From a virus: DNA of 23,689 bases. Made by a program: the position numbers and the translations under genes. Positions 1-7,817 of the stretch are shown here, piece by piece. The notes beneath the pieces are model-generated. The model did no database searches and had not been told where the DNA came from. It saw only the letters and a program-made list of their open reading frames with translations. The stretch is taken from positions 1-23,689 of the IMG/VR virus record IMGVR_UViG_3300037584_000209; one strand, given 5' to 3'. The stretch's first letter is position 1. Every line of letters starts with the position of its first letter.

Positions 1-42
1 AGTCATTGCATCTTGTTGGTCTTTTTCAAAATCAATTGTCAT
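1..42 (-). CDS. Partial CDS, N-terminus of an unidentified phage protein
   Basis: Only the first 14 codons are in the window, running off the left edge; the readable start is MTIDFEKDQQDAMT. The ATG at 42..40 is preceded by a textbook ribosome binding site (AAAGGAGAAATAG directly upstream), which fixes the start. The gene overlaps the last codons of the 129-residue gene upstream by 11 bases, so the two are almost certainly co-transcribed and translationally linked. The visible part is acidic and carries no recognisable domain, so no function can be assigned. Confidence 0.6.
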   Translation of the reverse strand, partial: MTIDFEKDQQDAMT

Positions 43-400
43 CTATTTCTCCTTTCTCGTATAGATTAATCTCAATAGGATAATACTTTCGTTCTTGTTT
101 ATCCCATTTCAATACATTGTATTTACCGTTTGTAATATCAGATACAATAGAACATGCAACACCTATGATAGCCGGATCACCTGTAAGTAAAAGGTAATCA
201 TCAACTGTATAATTTTTTAAACCTTGTCTTAACTTATAAATAAGTGGACCAGGAGAAAAAATCATCTGAGAAAATTCTGGTAATAAAAAATTAAATTTAC
301 CTGACGTAGAATAAGAAGCAGCACCCATAATATTTATTTTAGGATTGCCTGCTTGCGTTCCTGGAATTTCCTGTATTACATAAACTTTTCTTTCTGACAT
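32..400 (-). CDS. Conserved hypothetical phage protein (about 122-129 aa)
   Basis: A small soluble protein with no signal peptide or membrane segment. Its core reads KVYVIQEIPGTQAGNPKINI near the N-terminus and later LLLTGDPAIIGVACSIVSDI, a pattern I associate with hypothetical proteins of uncultured marine phages; no enzymatic motif is visible. The start is uncertain. An in-frame ATG at 421 has its only Shine-Dalgarno-like AAAGG directly abutting it. The ATG at 400 (MSERK) lies just downstream of a good minus-strand promoter (TTGACA, 18 bp, TATGAT), so it would be almost leaderless. I prefer 400; the longer form would end at 421. It is divergent from the helicase and overlaps the next leftward gene, suggesting it opens a separate early or replication-side operon. 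Function unknown. Confidence 0.75.
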   Translation of the reverse strand: MSERKVYVIQEIPGTQAGNPKINIMGAASYSTSGKFNFLLPEFSQMIFSPGPLIYKLRQGLKNYTVDDYLLLTGDPAIIGVACSIVSDITNGKYNVLKWDKQERKYYPIEINLYEKGEIDDN

Positions 401-402
401 TA

Positions 403-431
403 TTGACAAATCATATAACATCCTTTATATG
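403..431 (+). promoter_or_regulatory. Candidate sigma70-type promoter for the helicase
   Basis: A perfect -35 hexamer TTGACA (403-408), a 17-bp spacer, and TATATG (426-431; 4 of 6 to TATAAT). The predicted start near 438 leaves a leader of about 20 bases before the helicase ATG at 458, containing a purine-rich GAAAGAAG. The strong -35 and spacing support it; the -10 is mediocre. Confidence 0.4.
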
Positions 432-439
432 TATGTCAA
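410..439 (-). promoter_or_regulatory. Candidate sigma70-type promoter for the divergent leftward genes
   Basis: Read on the minus strand: TTGACA (439-434), an 18-bp spacer, then TATGAT (415-410; 5 of 6 to consensus). A predicted start near 403 lies at most a few bases before the ATG at 400, which would make that mRNA nearly leaderless. It overlaps the plus-strand promoter within the same palindrome, so the two would compete for polymerase and could share one regulator. Confidence 0.4.
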
Positions 440-457
440 TAGAAAGAAGAAAATAAA

Positions 458-1888
458 ATGAACTATAAATTTAAAACCAAGCCATATGCACATCAATTAA
501 CTGCATTAGAAAAATCTTGGAACAAAGAAAACTTTGCGTACTTTATGGAAATGGGTACAGGTAAAACAAAAGTATTAATTGATAACTTAGCTATGCTTTA
601 CGATAAAGGTAAAGTTGATAGTGCTTTAATTATAGCACCTAAAGGTGTTGTTAAAACATGGTATGAACAGGAATTACCAAATCACTTACCCACACATATA
701 GAAAATACTTTAGTATTATGGCAATCAAACATTACAAAAACACAACAAGAAAAGTTAGATACATTATTTGAAAACAGTGGTGATCTACGAATATTAATTC
801 AAAACGTAGAGGCTTTTAGCACAGAGAAAGGATTTAAATTTGCCGAAAGTTTTTTAAACTCTCGTCGATGTTTAATGGCGATCGACGAATCAACAACAAT
901 TAAGACGCCGACTGCAAGAAGAACAAAAAATATTATATCTTTGGGAAAAAAGGCTAGATATAGAAGAATACTTACAGGTTCTCCTATCACAAAAAACCCA
1001 TTAGATTTGTATACGCAGTGTGAGTTCCTTGATCCGTGGTTGTTGGACTTTACATCATACTACGCTTTTCGTAATAGATATGCAGAGATGAAGACCATGC
1101 ATCTACGTGGTAGATCTATACAAGTTGTTAGTGAGTTTAAGAATCTTGGTGAGTTATCAGAAACTGTAAAAAACTTTTCATACAGAGTATTGAAAGAAGA
1201 TTGCTTAGACCTACCACCAAAGAACTTTATTAAACGTCACATTACATTGACACCTGCACAGAAAAAACTTTATGAACAGATGAAGAAAGCAGCTATGGCT
1301 GTATTAAATGGTAAGGTTACAACTACAATGACTGTGCTTACACAGCTGATGCGTTTACATCAAATTACATGTGGTCACTTTACTGCTGACGATGGTTCTG
1401 TTCAAGAAGTAGAAAGCAATAGATTAAATGAATTGATGTCTATACTTGAAGAGACAGAAGGCAAAGCAATTATCTGGGCCAACTATCAAAGAGATGTTGC
1501 ACAGATTATAGAACACATAGAAAAGAAGTATGGTAAAGGATCTATAGTTGACTACTATGGATTAACACCACAAGAAGATAGACAAGATAACATTCGTAAG
1601 TTTCAAAACAATTCTAATTGTAGATTTTTAATTGGTACACCACAAACAGGTGGGTATGGTATCACACTTACACAGGCTAATACTGTAATTTATTATTCTA
1701 ATGGTTATGACCTAGAAAAGAGATTGCAGTCAGAAGACAGAGCACACAGAATAGGACAAAAGAAAACAGTGACCTATGTTGATCTGATTTGCGAGGACAC
1801 TGTCGACGAGAAGATTGTGAAGGCTTTAAGAGATAAAATAAATATTGCATCTGAAGTCATGGGTGAAGAATTAAAAGACTGGATCTAA
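458..1888 (+). CDS. SNF2/DEAD-like superfamily 2 helicase (476 aa)
   Basis: ATP-dependent DNA translocase or helicase, probably acting in phage DNA replication or recombination. Motifs in order: Q-like YAHQ (10-13), Walker A MGTGKTK (32-38), motif II DEST (143-146), motif III TGSP (173-176), motif IV-like KAIIWANY (336-343), motif V GGYGITL (398-404), and motif VI QSEDRAHRIGQ (424-434). The RAHRIGQ form of motif VI is diagnostic of the SNF2/RapA branch. Length matches compact phage members with only the two RecA lobes and no accessory domain. It is the only plus-strand gene here. Its stop overlaps that of the endolysin, and its start faces the divergent palindrome; the purine-rich GAAAGAAG provides a weak ribosome site. 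The exact substrate cannot be told from sequence. Confidence 0.93.
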   Translation: MNYKFKTKPYAHQLTALEKSWNKENFAYFMEMGTGKTKVLIDNLAMLYDKGKVDSALIIAPKGVVKTWYEQELPNHLPTHIENTLVLWQSNITKTQQEKLDTLFENSGDLRILIQNVEAFSTEKGFKFAESFLNSRRCLMAIDESTTIKTPTARRTKNIISLGKKARYRRILTGSPITKNPLDLYTQCEFLDPWLLDFTSYYAFRNRYAEMKTMHLRGRSIQVVSEFKNLGELSETVKNFSYRVLKEDCLDLPPKNFIKRHITLTPAQKKLYEQMKKAAMAVLNGKVTTTMTVLTQLMRLHQITCGHFTADDGSVQEVESNRLNELMSILEETEGKAIIWANYQRDVAQIIEHIEKKYGKGSIVDYYGLTPQEDRQDNIRKFQNNSNCRFLIGTPQTGGYGITLTQANTVIYYSNGYDLEKRLQSEDRAHRIGQKKTVTYVDLICEDTVDEKIVKALRDKINIASEVMGEELKDWI

Positions 1889-1900
1889 ACCAAGTCTTTT
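1873..1900. terminator. Bidirectional hairpin terminator at the convergent gene ends
   Basis: AAAAGACT (1873-1880) pairs perfectly with AGTCTTTT (1893-1900), with an additional GG/CC inner pairing across one bulged base. The A-tract on one side and T-tract on the other make it usable in both directions; a second TTTT follows on the plus strand. It lies over both stop codons (helicase TAA 1886-1888, endolysin TAG 1887-1885), exactly where convergent transcription must end. The stem is short and only moderately GC-rich, so efficiency is uncertain. Confidence 0.55.
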
Positions 1901-2361
1901 GCTTTTCCAATCACAGGTTTGTATTTAGTTTTTCCCTCTGATTTATATGCGTGCAAAAATTGTTTTCTTGGTTGGTCAGTAGTATAGCTACAATGTATCC
2001 ATCCACTGTTAGGCTCACCAGGAGTGTAGAACTCCAATATTAATTGATCATAGTCTAGGTTCTGGTTGATCCAGTCAGCTAATTCAGCATTGTCTGTGCC
2101 CATACATTCGAAATCGGCCGCCTCGGCTTTGGCATGTTGGCTGTTAACTGAGCTACCTATCTTCAAACACAGCTGTTCGCTACGAAAACCGCTTGTCACT
2201 TTGACCCTGCCAAAGTGGTCACGTACCGGCTGTAAAATATTTTCACAAAGATCTTTTAGTTTTTCTATCTGACCTGAGTTAGGATTGTTATTAATATCTA
2301 ACCTGATTGCAGTGTCAGATTTAATTAATTCTTGAAGGGTAAAATTACGACTTAAATTCAT
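1885..2361 (-). CDS. Endolysin, M15-family peptidase (158 aa)
   Basis: Zinc peptidase expected to cut peptide cross-links of peptidoglycan and release progeny. It matches the short Peptidase_M15 (D-Ala-D-Ala carboxypeptidase-like) phage proteins. TSGFRS (56-61) is the substrate-side motif. SQHAKAEAADF (74-84) supplies zinc ligands His76 and Asp83, and WIHCSY (121-126) supplies the third ligand His123. The Gly usual in HxxGxAxD is Ala79 here. There is no signal peptide, so a holin must provide access to the wall. The start ATG overlaps the stop of the 58-residue membrane protein (ATGA), which makes a translationally coupled lysis pair. The 3' end overlaps the convergent helicase and lies within a bidirectional hairpin. 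Confidence 0.92.
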   Translation of the reverse strand: MNLSRNFTLQELIKSDTAIRLDINNNPNSGQIEKLKDLCENILQPVRDHFGRVKVTSGFRSEQLCLKIGSSVNSQHAKAEAADFECMGTDNAELADWINQNLDYDQLILEFYTPGEPNSGWIHCSYTTDQPRKQFLHAYKSEGKTKYKPVIGKAKDLV

Positions 2362-2534
2362 TGTATCATGTTCATGATCAAGGCAAGTATTATAGCTCCG
2401 CCTCCACCCATGATCATTCTCTCCATCCTTGTTACACGTTCTTTGATTTCTTTTATTTGTTCAAAGGTCTGCTTTTGCATTATTCTGCAAAGCTTTTCGT
2501 GATCTTCAATTTTTTGTAACGCCGACTTTTTCAT
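2358..2534 (-). CDS. Small XhlA-like holin candidate (58 aa)
   Basis: A short gene between the large virion protein and the endolysin. Translation begins MKKSALQKIEDHEKLCRIMQ. Residues 1-38 are highly charged with heptad-like spacing, suggesting a helix or coiled coil (KIEDHEK, then IKEIKERVTRMERM). Residues about 41-56 are a Gly/Ile/Leu/Met-rich hydrophobic segment (MGGGGAIILALIMNM) that reads as one membrane helix. This charged-helix-then-single-TM plan, with ERVTRMERM before the TM, resembles the haemolysin XhlA family found in phage lysis cassettes. Its start shares a base with the preceding stop (TAATG) and its stop overlaps the endolysin start (ATGA). Holin or holin-accessory function is inferred from topology and position; a membrane-anchored spanin-like role is an alternative. 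Confidence 0.8.
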   Translation of the reverse strand: MKKSALQKIEDHEKLCRIMQKQTFEQIKEIKERVTRMERMIMGGGGAIILALIMNMIQ

Positions 2535-5500
2535 TATGTTGTTCTACTCGCTATAATTTTTTCTTCAGGTGATAGTAAAGCTTCTTGTGTACGTGTCAAG
2601 TTAGTATTTGGATTCACATCAGCTCTAGCTGTTTGCACCACAGGCATTGCCATATTAGGTAATGGTGGTGTCTGTATATTAGCTAATTGTGTTGTTTCTT
2701 CTTGACCAGGTAGTGAGCTTTGATTACCCGATATACTTTCTTTAAATTTTTCTAATTCTAACAATTTTGTATCTGGTTCTTCTATTTTTAAAGTTTTGTT
2801 TTTATATTCCCTTAATATATCTCTAAATAATTTTTTAGGATAAAAATATTCTTTGTTAACAGTCTCACCCTCACCTCTTCTTTTTGCTTCTATCTGTGCT
2901 TCTTTAACTCTTTTCTTCATACGTTCTTCAAATCCTGTGTATGGTATGTTTTTACCATCTAATAGTCTTTTTGCTCTTTTGTATGACACGTCTCTTTTTC
3001 TTAAAATTTTTAACAACGTTCTTTTTGGTACACCCGTTTTTAATGCATCCTCTAATATTAAATGAAACTCTCTATTTACTTTTAACGTTTCATCTTGAAT
3101 TTGTCTAAACTCATCAGCTAGTACAAGTGGTCCTCTGTTTTGATAGTTTTCTAAACTAAATAATTTTTCTGTTTGTGTAACAGATCTAAATTTTTTATTG
3201 TAATCTGTAATTTTAAATTGCATTGCCTTTGGTACATCTACGTTTATAATTCTTATACCTGAAAATAACGCAAGTAATTCATCTTGTAGTGTCACCGGTT
3301 GTCCACCTCGTTTAAGATCTTTCTCCAAACCTTGTACAAGTTTACCTGCAGTTGTAATTGCAGTTGGTTGAACACCTTCTATAATGTGCACCAAACTTTT
3401 CATAAAAGCATCTGGTCCGTCGTCCGTGATTGAATATACTCTTGATCCTGTTTTAGTAACACCACCTCTACCACCGAATCCAACTCCTGATGGTAATGTG
3501 TCTAATACTTTTTCAAAAAAGATTGCCTCTGATATAAATGGATCTAAAAGTTTTCTCACAGGTCCATCTTCTCCTAACATTAAATTCCATGCTACGTTAC
3601 CAGCATCTTCCTGTTTTACTTTACCTTCTTCTAATGTTTTTAATGCAGCACCAAAAGGTTGTTTTACAACATCGTACGGACTAAAGTATGAGAAGTTAAT
3701 CGCTTTACCAACACCCTCTTTCCATTTATTGATTGGTATGATTGCAGCTCTTGAATCCCATGGTGCTGATAAACTTCTTTTGTATGCATCTATCTGTTCC
3801 ATAGTTACACCTGTTAAGTTCTGACCTATCGTAGACACAGCTTTTTCTGCACCACCTAAAGTAACTAGTGAACCAATTAATCTTCTGTAACCCATCTGTC
3901 TTAGATTTGCATTTGATGATGTAGCTTCTTTTAATCCTAAACTTAATATGTTGTATGTTGTTCTAATCATCTCTGCAGGAAACGATACGAAGTTACCAAA
4001 TGGTAGCTTTCTTAAATTTTGTATGACTTCAGGAACTTTACTGTATGTTGGATATGTATTTCTTATCTGCCATGCAGCTGCTTCATCTAAAGCTTCGTCA
4101 AATGTTTTTAATTTACCTGTAAACGTATTGACTTTATCAAAATCTCTACCAACAATCTCTTTGGTCCATCGTGCAATATCATCTACGTTTTTGTAAATAG
4201 ATTTCATTTGTGATTTTACATACTCGTGACCATACCATTTCCATAAGTTATCACCTCCAGCATATATTCTTGTAGCTGTTTTTAACATTCTTGACTCGGA
4301 TAGTCTTGCAAGTAAGCTGTCCATATTCTTAACTTTTGCACCAGCTTTAATATCTTTTAATACAGCTTTTAATTCTGATGCCACAATGTTTTCATCAATG
4401 ACACCAAGACGTATTTTGTTTTCTAAATTTTTTATAAATTTAGTTTCATCAATAATCTTTCCTGCACCAAATATATCATCAACAACCATTTTAATTGATT
4501 CTGTTACTGATGATCTACCACCGATATGTCCATTAGCTAACGGAAACATACTAGCAGAAGTTACGTTTCTAACTTGTGTTGCAGGTGAAAGAACTGTTTT
4601 ACCAAACTGTGTTGCTACTTTAAACTGTAACATATTTCTGTATGCAGAACTTTGTAGTAAACCATCTAATTTACCTGGTGCACCTTTAAAAGCTTTAGCC
4701 ATATCTGCAGAAGCATATAATTTAGATATACTACTTTTTAATATACCAAGACTTGAAAGATCTCCTATCTTTTGTGCATCAAAAGCATTTTTAGCAATTG
4801 CATCTGATTCTGATTTATACAACCACCCTTCATCTAAACCTATTCTTGCTAGTTTATCTAAAGTTTGTTTATTAACTGCTTGTGTGATTGCATGTGATGT
4901 TGTTTGTAATACAGATGATTTTAAATTATTTTCTTCACCTAGTAATTTTTTAATTGCATCTGGTAATTCATCACCTGTCTTAATTAATTTGTCAGATCTT
5001 AATTGATCTTTAGCTACGTTTTGTAATAGTTTTAAAGGATCAACTCCATCTGTTTTTGTATTAATTAAAATTTTGTGGACCATAGAATCTGCCATAGCAT
5101 CTAATGCTTGTGCATCTGTCATCTTAGATGTTTTTAAAGTATTAATTGCACTTTCTCTTATGTCTTTGTTTCTTTTTACGACGTTGTTTAGTATCCATGC
5201 TTTTGCACCATCTTTTAATTTTTGGTCCGGCATGTATTCTGGATTTGTAAATATAGAGAAAGACTTTCTCATGTATGTTTTAATATTATCTAAAATAAAA
5301 TTTTTAAGATCACCTTTTGGTAATAACTCACCAAAGATTTGTTTTGTATTTATCATCTCTTTATTTAAATCTTCAGCAGTTTGTTGAAGAGCTTTTGGTA
5401 AGTCTGATTTTTTTATTTGTCCTTTTAGATACGCAAGCACTTGATCAAGATAATAGTCTTTACTTGCAGGTGATGTAGTGGCTGTGTTATACATACCTTC

Positions 5501-6724
5501 AAAACCTTTGGCTAAATCATATGACTTTTTTTCTATTGATTCTAAATATTTTTCTATTGTTCTCGCCCTTGCTTTTATTTCTCTTCGTGCTTCTGACGTA
5601 AGTTGATAACCAAGACCTGTGTATTTACCAAGTGATCTAAACCCAGATAAAAAGTTATCTACTTTTTTTAATCTAGCTTGTAATGGATCTTTACTAGTTG
5701 TTGAAAACATTCTCCATTTATCAAATGCGGGCAATTGTTTTTTAGGATTACCGGTTAACACTGTTGACAATGTTTTATCTACAACATAGTTACTTGCATT
5801 TCTTAAACCTTTACCAGCAGCTGTGGATCCTGGTATTCTTGATAAAAGATACGTTACAGGTCTAACAGCTAATGTATCAACACCTCGCAGTGCGTACCCT
5901 GCAGGTTTCATTAAACCATACTTTGCACCAAACGTTGCAACCTTACCAAGTGGTTTACCCATTAATGGAAATAAAAAACCTATAGTGCTTCCCTCTGCAC
6001 CAAATCTAAGTTTGTTTCTAAATCTAGCCAATGCAAGATCTTGTCCTTCTAAACCTTCTTCACTTTCAAGGTCCATGAGCAGTGGTTCATCGCCCGCTCT
6101 TTGTCTAGCCCCTGACGTAATAAAATCTGTTGCACCAAAAGCAGTTGCCATGTAGCCAGATCGTTTTGCAATATTCGCTATTTTAGTTCCTGCAGTACCT
6201 GCAGCTATTGTTTTATCTTTTACTTTTTTAGCTTTAATTAATTTTTTAGCTCTGTTCATTACTTTGAACACAGCACCACCTGGTAGACCATATTCAATCA
6301 GAACTTTATTTACTGTGCCTAATAATGTTTCAGGATCATCTATTTTTGTTTCGTCATAAATCTTATCTAATTTTGTTGTAAGCTCAGTATTGACCGCTGC
6401 ATCAATACCAGTGGTAATAAGATCACCAAACGAGTAACCTATATTTTGTACAGCACCATATATAGATTTTTCCATGTCTTCAAAAAAATCTATGTAGTCT
6501 TTTTCTTTTGGTTTATCTTTATTATCCATCAACTCTCTGAGTCTTTCATTTCTCATCTTGTCGAATGGATTTGTAGTAAATACTTTGCTAAAATTTTTAA
6601 GACCTTCCCATGTAAATTTTACAGGTTTCTTTTGTTTGGTAAGTGTTTTTTGTAAAGAAGATGAAAGTGTCTCTTTGACTTGATCTTGGTCTAAGATAAT
6701 TTTTGTTTTATTAAAGGGTTCCAT
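2534..6724 (-). CDS. Giant internal virion / DNA-ejection-type protein (1396 aa)
   Basis: The largest gene here. It has no signal peptide or recognisable catalytic motif. The sequence is largely helical, Lys-rich and Asp/Asn-rich, with scattered hydrophobic Gly/Ala segments in the N-terminal third (about 150-320). A conserved-looking patch LSPATQVRN lies at 712-720, and the extreme C-terminus carries LTRTQEALLSPEEK (1376-1389) after a Pro-rich linker. I associate both with the giant structural proteins of marine short-tailed phages. By size and position (last virion gene before lysis, after three other internal-protein candidates) it is the counterpart of large podovirus ejection proteins such as T7 gp16, but I see no transglycosylase motif. 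Its ATG directly follows the upstream TAG, and its TAA shares a base with the holin ATG. The structural role is likely; the precise role is inferred. Confidence 0.75.
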   Translation of the reverse strand: MEPFNKTKIILDQDQVKETLSSSLQKTLTKQKKPVKFTWEGLKNFSKVFTTNPFDKMRNERLRELMDNKDKPKEKDYIDFFEDMEKSIYGAVQNIGYSFGDLITTGIDAAVNTELTTKLDKIYDETKIDDPETLLGTVNKVLIEYGLPGGAVFKVMNRAKKLIKAKKVKDKTIAAGTAGTKIANIAKRSGYMATAFGATDFITSGARQRAGDEPLLMDLESEEGLEGQDLALARFRNKLRFGAEGSTIGFLFPLMGKPLGKVATFGAKYGLMKPAGYALRGVDTLAVRPVTYLLSRIPGSTAAGKGLRNASNYVVDKTLSTVLTGNPKKQLPAFDKWRMFSTTSKDPLQARLKKVDNFLSGFRSLGKYTGLGYQLTSEARREIKARARTIEKYLESIEKKSYDLAKGFEGMYNTATTSPASKDYYLDQVLAYLKGQIKKSDLPKALQQTAEDLNKEMINTKQIFGELLPKGDLKNFILDNIKTYMRKSFSIFTNPEYMPDQKLKDGAKAWILNNVVKRNKDIRESAINTLKTSKMTDAQALDAMADSMVHKILINTKTDGVDPLKLLQNVAKDQLRSDKLIKTGDELPDAIKKLLGEENNLKSSVLQTTSHAITQAVNKQTLDKLARIGLDEGWLYKSESDAIAKNAFDAQKIGDLSSLGILKSSISKLYASADMAKAFKGAPGKLDGLLQSSAYRNMLQFKVATQFGKTVLSPATQVRNVTSASMFPLANGHIGGRSSVTESIKMVVDDIFGAGKIIDETKFIKNLENKIRLGVIDENIVASELKAVLKDIKAGAKVKNMDSLLARLSESRMLKTATRIYAGGDNLWKWYGHEYVKSQMKSIYKNVDDIARWTKEIVGRDFDKVNTFTGKLKTFDEALDEAAAWQIRNTYPTYSKVPEVIQNLRKLPFGNFVSFPAEMIRTTYNILSLGLKEATSSNANLRQMGYRRLIGSLVTLGGAEKAVSTIGQNLTGVTMEQIDAYKRSLSAPWDSRAAIIPINKWKEGVGKAINFSYFSPYDVVKQPFGAALKTLEEGKVKQEDAGNVAWNLMLGEDGPVRKLLDPFISEAIFFEKVLDTLPSGVGFGGRGGVTKTGSRVYSITDDGPDAFMKSLVHIIEGVQPTAITTAGKLVQGLEKDLKRGGQPVTLQDELLALFSGIRIINVDVPKAMQFKITDYNKKFRSVTQTEKLFSLENYQNRGPLVLADEFRQIQDETLKVNREFHLILEDALKTGVPKRTLLKILRKRDVSYKRAKRLLDGKNIPYTGFEERMKKRVKEAQIEAKRRGEGETVNKEYFYPKKLFRDILREYKNKTLKIEEPDTKLLELEKFKESISGNQSSLPGQEETTQLANIQTPPLPNMAMPVVQTARADVNPNTNLTRTQEALLSPEEKIIASRTT

Positions 6725-7816
6725 CTACGCCCCCGATGGCATTGACAAGTTCACGTCGTATTGTTGATTGAAACTAGCGATATCCTCTGTTGTTTGAATG
6801 TTTGCGAAATCTAACAATGCCTGTTTACTGTTAGCTAAAAGCATAACAATATCATTTGAAATTTCTTGTGGTAGTCTTGCTCTAAGTTCTGTGTAAGATA
6901 ACTCTTGTACTTCACCTTTTGGTTGTTCTGCAACAGACTCCATCATCTTAGGTTCTTTAGGTGTTCCAAATTTAAATCCTGCTCTACCACCCTCTGCATA
7001 AAAAAATCTATCTCTTAAATCTTTTATAGTCAAAGCTCTTGCTTCAGCTGAACCATCTACCATTTGTGGAAACATTTTTAAAACTTCTGTTGGTATAGCA
7101 TCAGGATTTTTTTCTAAATAATCTTTTGCTAGTTGTTCTTGTTTTGCATTATATGTTCCAACAACAGCTGTCATTTCAGCATCAAACAAGTCTGAAGAAG
7201 ATATGATTGCAGCGTATTCTGCTGGCACTCCTAATTCTTTTACAAGAACATTTTGATTTACTTTAATAGTTCTTTCTGCTTGTTGTTTTTGTTCTTTTGT
7301 AGAGTCTTCATTATTTAATATATCTCTTGCTGCAAATATATTGTTTTGAGCAGTTTCAATAATACCACGTTCTACTTCTGGTGTTTTTCTGCCATCATCA
7401 GTTTTAGCATCAGCTTTAATTCTTTGTGCTTCTAGGTCATATTCTGATGCAAGAGCCGTGCCAAACATGTCTGTCAACTGATTTCTTGTATCTTGTCTTT
7501 CAGCTAGTTGTGCAGCTTGAAATTGTTTAAAAGGATCTTGAGCAGCTATAGCTGCTGTTTGAAATATGTTACCTTTTGGTGATTGAGCTAGTAAATTTAA
7601 ACCAAACGATGTAAGAAAGTTTGGTAGACCACCAGGCATCATTGGTGATGTCTCACCTCTAAATTTATCCATGTCTGCTCTAAATCTTTCAGTAGTTTTC
7701 ATAGCTCTATCGTATGGATCTGTTCCTTGTTTAAGTGGTTTTCTATCTAAACCAGACGTGATGCCTTCTGCTGCACCACCCATTCTAAACATTGGTCTTC
7801 TAAGTGTTCTGTTCAT
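6725..7816 (-). CDS. Internal virion protein candidate with GGRAGF motif (363 aa)
   Basis: A soluble, helix-prone, Gln/Ala-rich protein. The N-terminus has a basic RRPMFRMGGAAEGITSG (7-22). Next comes PNFLTSFGLNLLAQSP (65-80), leading into a segment ending AAQDPFKQFQAAQ, a layout I recall from uncultured marine phage virion proteins. Residues 110-235 look like long amphipathic helices. GGRAGFKFG (276-284) is a close match to two motifs in the 693-residue neighbour. It starts one base after the upstream stop (TAATATG) and its stop abuts the next start, so all four genes of this block are probably made together. A role as a mid-size ejection protein is inferred from neighbours; no enzyme motif is visible. 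Confidence 0.65.
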   Translation of the reverse strand: MNRTLRRPMFRMGGAAEGITSGLDRKPLKQGTDPYDRAMKTTERFRADMDKFRGETSPMMPGGLPNFLTSFGLNLLAQSPKGNIFQTAAIAAQDPFKQFQAAQLAERQDTRNQLTDMFGTALASEYDLEAQRIKADAKTDDGRKTPEVERGIIETAQNNIFAARDILNNEDSTKEQKQQAERTIKVNQNVLVKELGVPAEYAAIISSSDLFDAEMTAVVGTYNAKQEQLAKDYLEKNPDAIPTEVLKMFPQMVDGSAEARALTIKDLRDRFFYAEGGRAGFKFGTPKEPKMMESVAEQPKGEVQELSYTELRARLPQEISNDIVMLLANSKQALLDFANIQTTEDIASFNQQYDVNLSMPSGA

Positions 7817-7817
7817 A

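Larger units (their letters stand above)
401..441. promoter_or_regulatory. 41-bp near-perfect palindrome in the divergent intergenic region
   Basis: The arms are TATTGACA (401-408) with TGTCAATA (434-441), and CATATAA (412-418) with TTATATG (425-431). They are separated by a 3-versus-2-base internal asymmetry and a 6-base centre, giving fifteen paired positions per arm. It sits between the helicase and the divergent 129-residue gene. Each arm carries a TTGACA hexamer facing the opposite gene. Symmetry of this kind is typical of operators for dimeric repressors or of bidirectional promoters; the binding protein is not known. Confidence 0.6.

Noticed and set aside
2197-2217. 7-bp inverted repeat CACTTTG/CAAAGTG inside the endolysin gene
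   Set aside because: Short, wholly within conserved coding sequence and without T-tract or positional logic; most likely chance.
4386-5006. 206-codon plus-strand open frame antisense to the giant virion protein
   Set aside because: It lies inside a well-supported gene, has no ribosome site and shows the Cys/Leu/Pro-rich composition typical of antisense shadows. The same applies to the other plus-strand frames between 2853 and 6655.
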